A DNA stretch of 64,000 bases from Mycobacterium sp. Root265. GTDB taxonomy: Bacteria > Actinomycetota > Actinomycetes > Mycobacteriales > Mycobacteriaceae. The position numbers and the translations under genes were made by a program. The stretch spans positions 41,339-105,338 of the forward strand of contig NZ_LMJA01000010.1 of assembly GCF_001428895.1 (NCBI RefSeq), given 5' to 3'. Positions 57,102-64,000 of this stretch are shown piece by piece. The notes under the pieces are model-generated. The model had not been told where the DNA came from and made no database searches. It saw only the letters and a program-made list of their open reading frames with translations. Within the stretch, counting starts at the first letter, position 1; the number at the start of each line of letters is the position of its first letter.

Positions 57102-57563
57102 CTATTCCGGCAGGTTGGTTCTTCCATCGTAAAAAGTCTGTAAGATGATGGTGCTTCGCGTGCGGACATTGGCCGCCGTGCGGATCCGTTGCAGCAGGTC
57201 TTCCAGGGTCCGCGCCGAGGCGACACGCACCAGCAGCACATAGCTCTCATCGCCGGCCACCGAATAGCACGACTCGATCTCATCGATGTGGCGCAGCCGG
57301 GCCGGAGCGTCATCGGGTTGAGAGGGATCAAGAGGAGTGATGGCCACGAACGCCGACAACATGTGTCCGACGGTCTCGGGGTTGATCCGGGCCGTGTACC
57401 CGGTCACCACGCCGCGGGATTCCAGTCGACGCACCCGCGACTGCACCGCCGAGACCGACAGCCCCGCGGTCGTCGCGAGGTGCGCCAGCGTCGCGCGTCC
57501 ATCCGCGATGAGCTCCCGCACCAGGATCCGATCGATGTCGTCGAGGTGCTCGGTGTCGACCAT
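57102..57563 (-). CDS. lrpA: Lrp/AsnC family regulator LrpA
   Basis: A 153-residue feast/famine regulator: N-terminal helix-turn-helix (LDDIDRILVRELIADGRATL, LSVSAVQSRVRRLESRGVV) and a C-terminal ligand-binding RAM domain (IESCYSVAGDESYVLLVRV). It sits 41 bp upstream of lat in the same direction and is divergent from the lysine genes on the other side, so it is the likely local lysine-pathway regulator. Matches Rv3291c. Confidence 0.93.
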   Translation of the reverse strand: MVDTEHLDDIDRILVRELIADGRATLAHLATTAGLSVSAVQSRVRRLESRGVVTGYTARINPETVGHMLSAFVAITPLDPSQPDDAPARLRHIDEIESCYSVAGDESYVLLVRVASARTLEDLLQRIRTAANVRTRSTIILQTFYDGRTNLPE

Positions 57564-57581
57564 GGCCGGAGACTATCGCAG

Positions 57582-58781
57582 ATGACCGTGCCCACTTCAC
57601 AGCTGCGCGCATCGTTCGCCGCTGCGCTGTCGCACATGTACGGCGCCGAAGTTCCCGCCTACACCACCCTGGTCGAGGTCACCTCCGAGGTGAACCGCGG
57701 TCACACCGGCTCGGAGGCGCTCGGGTCGCCGGCGCGGGTCACCGCGGAACGCCACGGCGCGATCCGGGTGGGTAGTGCCGCCGAACTTGCCGACGCGGCC
57801 GACCTTTTCGCGGCGTTCGGCATGCTCCCGGTCGGCTTCTACGATCTCCGCGAGGCGGCGTCACCGGTTCCGGTGGTGTCCACGGCGTTCCGCCCCATCG
57901 ATTCGGACGAGTTGGACGCCAACCCTTTCCGGGTGTTCACCTCGATGCTTGCCACCGACGACGCCCGGTTCTTCTCCCCCGACCTGCAGACCAGGATGGG
58001 CACCTTCATCGCCCGGCGACAACTCTTCGACCCGGATTTGATCGGCCAAGCCCGCCGCATCGCCGCCGACGGCTGCCCGCGCGAGGATGCCGAGGACTTC
58101 GTGCGCCGTGCCGCCGCGGCATTCGCGCTGTCCCGCGCACCGATCGACAAGGCCTGGTACGAGGAGTTGGCCGCGGTGTCGGCGGTGGCCGCCGACATCG
58201 CCGGTGTGCGCACCACCCACATCAACCACCTCACGCCCCGCGTGCTGGACATCGATGAGCTGTATGCCCGGATGACCGCTCGGGGCGTCACCATGATCGA
58301 CGCGATCCAGGGACCACCGCGCACCGCCGGGCCCGCAGTACTACTGCGACAGACCTCGTTTCGGGCCCTCGCCGAACCGCGACGGTTCCGCGGTACCGAC
58401 GGCACGGTGTTCGACGGCGCCCTGCGGGTGCGCTTCGGTGAGGTCGAGGCTCGCGGGGTGGCGCTCACCCCGGCGGGTCGCGAACGCTACGACGCCGCGA
58501 TGGCCGACCCCCAGCGCTGGGATGAGTACTTCCCGGATACCGATGCCGCCATGGCCGCTGCGGGGCTCGCCTACTACCGCGGCGGAGACCCGGCGAAACC
58601 CGTTGTCTACGAGGATTTTCTGCCCGCATCTGCGGCCGGCATCTTCCGTTCGAATCTGGATACCGATGCCGAGCCGGTGCAGCAGTCCGACCAGCCGGGC
58701 TACAGCCTCGACTGGATGTCGGGCGCCATCGACCACCACATCCACGACCCTTACGCCCTCTACGAGAAAGCGGCATCATGA
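57582..58781 (+). CDS. 2-oxoadipate dioxygenase/decarboxylase, HglS-like (DUF1338)
   Basis: A 399-residue metalloenzyme of the DUF1338/HglS group, which converts 2-oxoadipate to D-2-hydroxyglutarate in lysine breakdown. Candidate metal ligands are His in VNRGHTGSEAL, His in THINHLTPR and Glu in RFGEVEARG; RQTSFRALAEPRRF is conserved. ATG 57582 is divergent from lrpA with a short 18-bp gap. Its stop overlaps the pcd start (58778-58781). Counterpart of Rv3292. Confidence 0.87.
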   Translation: MTVPTSQLRASFAAALSHMYGAEVPAYTTLVEVTSEVNRGHTGSEALGSPARVTAERHGAIRVGSAAELADAADLFAAFGMLPVGFYDLREAASPVPVVSTAFRPIDSDELDANPFRVFTSMLATDDARFFSPDLQTRMGTFIARRQLFDPDLIGQARRIAADGCPREDAEDFVRRAAAAFALSRAPIDKAWYEELAAVSAVAADIAGVRTTHINHLTPRVLDIDELYARMTARGVTMIDAIQGPPRTAGPAVLLRQTSFRALAEPRRFRGTDGTVFDGALRVRFGEVEARGVALTPAGRERYDAAMADPQRWDEYFPDTDAAMAAAGLAYYRGGDPAKPVVYEDFLPASAAGIFRSNLDTDAEPVQQSDQPGYSLDWMSGAIDHHIHDPYALYEKAAS

Positions 58782-60322
58782 CCGTCGTGCAGACCAGTAC
58801 TCTCCCCACCGCCGATGACCTTCGCGACCAGGTACGTGTCGCGCTACAGGCGATCGGCGCCGACGCCCGGCTCGGGGCACCGGGCGAGCCGGGGCTGCCT
58901 GCGGGCACCCCGATCAGCGGCGACGTGCTCTTCTCGGTTCCCGAGCACACCGCAGCGCAGACCGAGGACGCCATTGCCGCCGCTGCCGCCGCATTCCTCG
59001 GCTGGCGGACCACTCCGGCTCCGGTCCGTGGCGCGCTGGTGGCGCGGCTCGGCGAACTGCTCACCGAGCACAAGACCGATCTCGCCACGTTGGTCACCGT
59101 GGAGGCCGGAAAGATCACCTCCGAGGCACTCGGCGAAGTGCAGGAGATGATCGACATCTGCCAGTTCGCCGTCGGGTTGTCCCGCCAGCTCTACGGCAAG
59201 ACGATCGCCTCCGAACGGCCCGGCCACCGGCTCATGGAGACCTGGCATCCGGTCGGCGTGGTCGGCGTGATCACCGCCTTCAACTTCCCGGTCGCGGTGT
59301 GGGCGTGGAACACCGCCGTCGCGCTGGTGTGCGGGGACACCGTGGTCTGGAAACCATCCGAGCTGACCCCATTGACCGCCATCGCGTGTCAGGCGCTGAT
59401 CGAGCGTGCCTGTGCCGACGTGGGTGCGTCGCAGAACGTCGCCCGGCTCATCCAGGGTGGCCGCGAGATCGGCGAGCAGCTCGTCGACGATCCGCGGGTC
59501 GCGCTGGTGAGCGCCACCGGATCGGTGCGGATGGGTCAGGAAGTCGGCCCGCGGGTGGCTCGCCGTTTCGGCAAGGTACTGCTGGAATTGGGCGGCAACA
59601 ACGCCGCCATCGTCACCCCGTCGGCGGATCTCGATCTCGCGGTGCGCGCGATCGTGTTCTCGGCGGCCGGGACGGCCGGTCAGCGGTGCACGACGATGCG
59701 ACGCGTGATCGCGCACTCCTCGATCGCCGATGAGCTGTGTCGGCGGGTCGCGGCGGCCTACAAGACGCTGCCCATCGGTGACCCTTCCGTCGAGGGCACT
59801 CTGGTGGGTCCGCTGATCCACGCCCGCGCCTACCGCGACATGGTCGGTGCGCTGGAGGCCGCGCGTGCCGACGGCGGCGAGGTCATCGGCGGGCACCGCC
59901 ACGAGATGGGTGACGAGGGCGCGTACTACGTCGCCCCGGCGCTGGTCCGGATGCCGGCGCAGACCGAGGTGGTGCACAACGAGACCTTCGCCCCGATTCT
60001 GTACGTGCTGACCTACGAGGATCTGGACTCCGCGATCGAGTTGAACAACGCCGTGCCGCAGGGCCTTTCGTCGGCGATCTTCACCACCGACATCCGTGAG
60101 GCGGAGCGGTTCATGGCCGCGGACGGCTCGGACTGCGGTATCGCCAACGTGAACATCGGCACCTCGGGCGCCGAGATCGGTGGCGCGTTCGGTGGCGAGA
60201 AGCAGACGGGCGGCGGCCGGGAGTCCGGGTCGGACTCCTGGAAGGCCTATATGCGCCGGGCGACCAACACCGTGAACTACTCATCCGAGCTGCCGCTCGC
60301 CCAAGGCGTGCAGTTCGGGTGA
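58778..60322 (+). CDS. pcd: Piperideine-6-carboxylate/aminoadipate semialdehyde dehydrogenase
   Basis: Aldehyde dehydrogenase of 514 residues oxidising the Lat product to 2-aminoadipate with NAD(P). Motifs are GVVGVITAFNFPVAVWAWN, LVSATGSVRMGQEV, LELGGNNAAIV (catalytic Glu), AGTAGQRCTTMRR (catalytic Cys) and FGGEKQTGGGRESGSDSWK. ATG overlaps the HglS-like stop, so the two lysine enzymes are co-translated. Matches Rv3293. Confidence 0.94.
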   Translation: MTVVQTSTLPTADDLRDQVRVALQAIGADARLGAPGEPGLPAGTPISGDVLFSVPEHTAAQTEDAIAAAAAAFLGWRTTPAPVRGALVARLGELLTEHKTDLATLVTVEAGKITSEALGEVQEMIDICQFAVGLSRQLYGKTIASERPGHRLMETWHPVGVVGVITAFNFPVAVWAWNTAVALVCGDTVVWKPSELTPLTAIACQALIERACADVGASQNVARLIQGGREIGEQLVDDPRVALVSATGSVRMGQEVGPRVARRFGKVLLELGGNNAAIVTPSADLDLAVRAIVFSAAGTAGQRCTTMRRVIAHSSIADELCRRVAAAYKTLPIGDPSVEGTLVGPLIHARAYRDMVGALEAARADGGEVIGGHRHEMGDEGAYYVAPALVRMPAQTEVVHNETFAPILYVLTYEDLDSAIELNNAVPQGLSSAIFTTDIREAERFMAADGSDCGIANVNIGTSGAEIGGAFGGEKQTGGGRESGSDSWKAYMRRATNTVNYSSELPLAQGVQFG

Positions 60323-60384
60323 GCAGGGCCGGGTCCAACCCCGGGTCGCTGCGCTCCTGCCCGCCGCACGTAATATCGCGGGCT

Positions 60385-62292
60385 GTGAGCGAGCAGGTCG
60401 AACAGCGGGAATTCCAGGCCGAGGCCCGTCAGCTGTTGCAGCTGATGGTGCACTCCATCTACTCCAACAAGGACTCGTTCCTACGGGAACTGGTCTCGAA
60501 CGCCTCCGACGCCTTGGACAAGCTGAGGCTCGCGGCGTACCAGGACAAGGACTTGGAGGTCGACACCTCCGACCTGCACATCGAGATAGACGCGGATAGC
60601 GCGGCTCGGACGCTGACGATTCGCGACAACGGCATCGGGATGTCCCGTGACGAGGTCGTCGACCTGATCGGCACGCTCGCCAAGTCCGGTACCGGCGAAC
60701 TGCGCCGCAAGCTCAGTGAGGCGCAGCAGCAGGGTGAGGTCAGCGACCTCATCGGCCAGTTCGGCATCGGGTTCTATTCGACGTTCATGGTGGCCGACTC
60801 GGTTGTGCTGCTGACCCGCAAGGTGGGCGAGAGCACCGCCACCCGTTGGGAATCCAGCGGCGACGGGACCTACACCATCGCCACCGTCGACGACGCTCCG
60901 CAGGGCACGTCGGTCACCTTGCACCTCAAGCCCGAGGACGCCGACGACGAGCTGCACGACTACACCGCGCCGTGGAAGATCAGGCAGCTGGTCAAGAAGT
61001 ACTCCGACTTCATCTCCTGGCCGATCCGGATGGAGGTCGAGAAGACCGTCCCGGCCACCGAGGACGGTGGCGAGCCGACCCTCACCGTCGAGACAGAGAC
61101 CATCAACTCGCGGACCGCTTTGTGGGCGAAGTCCAAGAGCGAGGTGTCCGACGAGGAGTACCGGGAGTTCTATCGGCACATCGCCCATGCCTGGGATGAG
61201 CCACTCGATGTCATTTCCATGAAGGCCGAAGGCACCTTCGAGTATCAGGCGTTGTTGTTCATCCCGTCCCAGGCGCCGTTCGACCTGTTCAACCGCGACG
61301 GGCACACCGGTGTGCAGTTGTACGTCAAGCGTGTCTTCATCATGGGCGACTGCGACGAGCTGGTGCCGCCGTACCTGCGGTTCGTCAAGGGTGTCGTCGA
61401 CGCACAGGACATGTCGCTCAACGTGTCTCGTGAAATTCTCCAGCAGGACCGCCAGATCAAGGTGATCCGGCGCAGCCTCACCAAGAAGGTGCTCTCGGCG
61501 ATCAAGGACCTGCAGGCCAACCGCCCGGACGACTACGCGACCTTCTGGACACAGTTCGGCCGCGCCTTCAAGGAGGGCCTGCTCACCGATACCGACAACC
61601 GCGACACCGTGCTCGGGCTGTCGTCGTTCGCGTCGACGTTCAGTCCGGACACTCCGACGACGCTGGCCGACTACGTGCGCCGGATGAAGGACGACCAGGA
61701 ACAGATTTTCTACGCGACGGGCGAATCACGCCAATTGCTGGAGCACTCCCCTCATCTGGAGGCATTCAAGGCCAAGGGATATGAAGTGCTGCTGCTCACC
61801 GACCCGGTCGACGAGGTGTGGGTCGAGTCGGTGCCGGAGTTCGACGGCAAGGCGCTGCAGTCCGTGGCCAAGGGCGAAGTCGATCTCGGCTCCGCAGACG
61901 ACGAGGCCGACGCCGACCGCACCGAGTTCGCCGACCTGCTCACCTGGCTGCAGGAGACACTCGACGAGCATGTCAAGGAAGTGCGGCTGTCGACCCGACT
62001 GACCTCGTCGCCGGCCTGCCTGATCACCGACGCCTTCGGCATCACCCCACAGTTGGCGCGCATGTACCGCGCCTCCGGTCAGGAGGTGCCGGTGGGCAAA
62101 CGCATCCTGGAGCTCAACCCCGACCATGCCCTCGTCACCGGTCTGCGGGACGCCTTGGCGTCGTCACCGGACGGGCTCAGCGATACTGCCGAGTTGCTCT
62201 ACGGCACAGCTCTTCTCGCCGAGGGTGGGTCGCTCGACGATCCGGCGCGCTTCGCCGCCATTCTCGCCGACCGGCTGGCCAAGACGTTCTAG
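60385..62292 (+). CDS. htpG: Chaperone protein HtpG (Hsp90)
   Basis: ATP-dependent chaperone of 635 residues. N-terminal GHKL ATPase signatures are [45 protein letters not shown] and GQFGIGFYS; the middle domain has [14 protein letters not shown] and [13 protein letters not shown]; the C terminus dimerises. GTG 60385 ([17 protein letters not shown]) is chosen over an extension reaching into the pcd end, as homologues begin here. In H37Rv htpG is elsewhere (Rv2299c). Confidence 0.96.
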
Positions 62293-62429
62293 ACACCCAC
62301 GGCGCAGGTCACGGGTCGCCTGGGGTCAAAGACAGCGGGGTTCGTCGTGGCGGGTCCGGCTCTGCACTGTGCGCCGGCTCCCGCCGTCATTTGGTGTTCA
62401 CTGTGTAGTTGTCAAGGTGCGCAAAGCGT

Positions 62430-63734
62430 TTAGGCGGCAGCGGGCAGGATGGTCATGGTGCGTCGGGCGTGGGAGCGCAGGTGCGTCGGTTCTGCTTCGC
62501 CAGGTTTGCGGCGTGGGATGAACCAGGGGTGGCGGTCGGGGCCGAGGTAGACCTGCCAGCCGCCGTGGTGGATCGCGGTGTGGTGCAGTCGGCAGAGCAG
62601 CACTCCGTTGTCCAGGCTGGTGGTGCCCCCGTGGGCCCAGGGGGTGATGTGGTGGGCGTCGCACCAGGAGACCGGTCGGCCACAGCCGGGGTATGCGCAG
62701 CCACAGTCGCGTACGGCCAACCCTTTCCGGATGATGGGCGTGAACAGACGCTCGGCGCGCCCGACGTCCAGTGGCACCCCGGCCGAATCGACGAGCACCG
62801 AAGTCAGGGTGCTGTCGCAGGTGATGAGTTCGGCAGTCAACGCGCTGACGGGTCCGGCGAAGCCGAGGGTGTCTACGCGCCCATCGCTACGGATGAGGGT
62901 GACGTGCGGGAGCACTCCACCGGAGGTCGGCCGACGCGAATTCGACAGATAAGTACGCATCAACTGCCCGAACGCGTCCGCGCGCCGCTTACCCGCCGGG
63001 CGGGGGTCGGGGGATCCGTCGGGCAGCGGCACGGGCCGGCATAACGGATCCAATGCCGTCATCAGTTCTTCACCGGTCAGCAGATCGAGATCGAGAGTGG
63101 CACTGACCCGCCCGTCGTCGGTCTGCACGACGGTCATCTCGTTGAGGTCACTGTTCTCAGCAACCGGCACCGCGCCATCTTCGGGCGGTCGGGCGGCGGA
63201 TTTATCGATCGCGATTTCGCGGGCTTTCTTGTCCACCTGCGCAGGCGTGGTCTGGATCATCAACTTCGTGACAACGGCCGCTCTGTCCTGCTCGGACAAG
63301 GGCACCCGGTTGTTGATGTGGGTGACCCCCTTACCGACCGCATCCACGAATTCGATGCCGATCCCACCGAGGCGCTGTTCCTGGGTCAGAGCCGGCAGCG
63401 TGTGTGCGGCGCGTCCCACCCGCGCCGCTCGGTACGCCGCACCAGGTGATACCCCCAGGCTGGTGAGTAAATCGGCCCCGGAGCTCAGGTGTCGTCGTGC
63501 GGGGATCCCGAGGCGCTCAGCGGCCGCGACCGCTTGAGCGATCACATGATCGAACAGATTGCGAGCGGTGACCGCAGCCACCAGCACCGCGAGCAGGGCC
63601 GGTTCATCGATCACCCGCCGGGGACGGTCCAACAGATGAAACAACGTGCGGTCGGCGACCTCGTCGAGCGCAGGCGTCGGGGTGAGGTCATCGATGAGCG
63701 CATCGATGACAGTCTCGAGGTACGTGGCGTCCAT
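62430..63734 (-). CDS. 13E12 repeat family protein, DUF222-HNH endonuclease
   Basis: A 434-residue protein: N-terminal DUF222 helical domain (residues 20-290) and C-terminal HNH nuclease with CAYPGCGRPVSWCDAHHITPW and LLCRLHHTAIHHGGW, giving two zinc-type Cys/His groups and the HNH core. These multicopy mycobacterial genes have mobile-element character and some are SOS-induced. ATG 63734. A perfect SOS box lies 142 bp upstream. It converges on htpG. Confidence 0.92.
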   Translation of the reverse strand: MDATYLETVIDALIDDLTPTPALDEVADRTLFHLLDRPRRVIDEPALLAVLVAAVTARNLFDHVIAQAVAAAERLGIPARRHLSSGADLLTSLGVSPGAAYRAARVGRAAHTLPALTQEQRLGGIGIEFVDAVGKGVTHINNRVPLSEQDRAAVVTKLMIQTTPAQVDKKAREIAIDKSAARPPEDGAVPVAENSDLNEMTVVQTDDGRVSATLDLDLLTGEELMTALDPLCRPVPLPDGSPDPRPAGKRRADAFGQLMRTYLSNSRRPTSGGVLPHVTLIRSDGRVDTLGFAGPVSALTAELITCDSTLTSVLVDSAGVPLDVGRAERLFTPIIRKGLAVRDCGCAYPGCGRPVSWCDAHHITPWAHGGTTSLDNGVLLCRLHHTAIHHGGWQVYLGPDRHPWFIPRRKPGEAEPTHLRSHARRTMTILPAAA

Positions 63735-63875
63735 GGCGGATACCGGCTTTCACAGAAGGTGCACAACGGCACGATCAGGCAAGGCAGTTCGACAGTCCCG
63801 CAGGACCGTCGAACCTCGCGGCGACCGAAGTCGCGGTCTGAGGCTCACCGTGTTGCGTTGGGAGCCACGTCGCAT

Positions 63876-63891
63876 TCGAACTTGTGTTCGA
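63876..63891. promoter_or_regulatory. SOS box (LexA operator)
   Basis: TCGAAC-TTGT-GTTCGA, a perfect palindrome matching the mycobacterial LexA consensus TCGAAC-N4-GTTCGA. It sits in the 236-bp gap between the 13E12 gene (minus) and the partial gene at the window edge (plus), so it may control either. The rest of this gap shows no gene. Confidence 0.88.
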
Positions 63892-63970
63892 TTCTACGCG
63901 CTTCTACTGACTCAAACTTCTTGTCATGTTCGTCGGGGTAAGACTGGCGACATGTCAGAAGGAGTGTCAG

Positions 63971-64000
63971 ATGACGAGATCACGGCAGTCGAAAGTATCG
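63971..64000 (+). CDS. Start of a gene cut by the window edge
   Basis: ATG 63971 with AGAAGGAG 6 nt upstream opens a frame (MTRSRQSKVS) that runs off the window. Another frame from ATG 63952 (MSEGVSDDEI) is also open, but its ATG lacks a ribosome site. Product cannot be told. It lies 80 bp downstream of the SOS box. Confidence 0.4.
   Translation, partial: MTRSRQSKVS

Overview
The window is high-GC DNA from a mycobacterium, most likely a fast-growing Mycolicibacterium-type species. Its gene order follows a recognisable Mycobacterium tuberculosis H37Rv stretch (about Rv3263-Rv3293, recalled from memory): manB-wbbL-rmlD, LCP protein, TIGR03089 protein, fadE25-purE-purK, GtrA, PH-domain protein, birA, accD5-accE5-maf, sseA-sufE-like, accA3, sigF-rsbW, usfY and Rv3289c-like genes, lat-lrpA, Rv3292-like gene, pcd. 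htpG and a 13E12/HNH gene close the window. I saw no rRNA, tRNA, CRISPR array or IS element.

Layout. 1-7 kb: cell-wall precursor genes (GDP-mannose, rhamnose, LCP ligase) plus a secreted glycosidase. 7-13 kb: methyltransferase, fadE25, purine genes, GtrA, PH protein, birA. 13-31 kb: a large accessory block between birA and accD5, a Wzx/Wzy-type polysaccharide cluster (priming transferase, Wzz, Wzc-like, Wzy-like, Wzx-like, three GT4 enzymes, two acyltransferases) interleaved with four paralogous secreted lipase-family hydrolases. 31-35.5 kb: a three-gene steroid- or acyl-CoA-type oxidation operon (FadD-like, KstD-like, KshA-like). 35.6-44.3 kb: biotin-dependent carboxylase genes, with ChaB, isochorismatase-like and phosphodiesterase-like genes inserted. 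44.3-54.3 kb: the SigF stress region, with sigF-rsbW at one end and the usfY/Rv3289c-like pair about 6 kb away. The genes between include small membrane proteins, DoxX-like, CsbD, a STAS protein and a frameshifted iron-redox enzyme. 54.3-60.3 kb: an ArsR-SRPBCC pair, an Mrr-like nuclease and a lysine-catabolism cluster. 60.4-64 kb: htpG and an SOS-box-associated 13E12 gene.

How the genes work together. manB, rmlD and wbbL supply mannose and rhamnose for arabinogalactan, mannans and possibly the polysaccharide cluster. accA3 and accD5, with BirA as biotin ligase, make malonyl/methylmalonyl-CoA-type extender units. lat, pcd and the HglS-like dioxygenase convert lysine through aminoadipate to 2-hydroxyglutarate. 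Sequences matching the SigF consensus (GGTTT-N15/17-GGGTA) precede rsbW-sigF, small stress genes, the CsbD gene, the Rv3289c-like/usfY pair and chaB. In several cases the start codon lies 9 nt after the -10, suggesting leaderless SigF transcripts.

The strongest candidates for something undescribed are: the lipase-laced Wzx/Wzy cluster, with a Wzc-like protein whose Walker A lysine is arginine; the SigF-promoter island; a STAS protein without its phospho-serine; a phosphodiesterase-like protein without its Asp-His metal pair; and a dispersed 49-51 bp palindrome. All functions are inferred from sequence reading alone.
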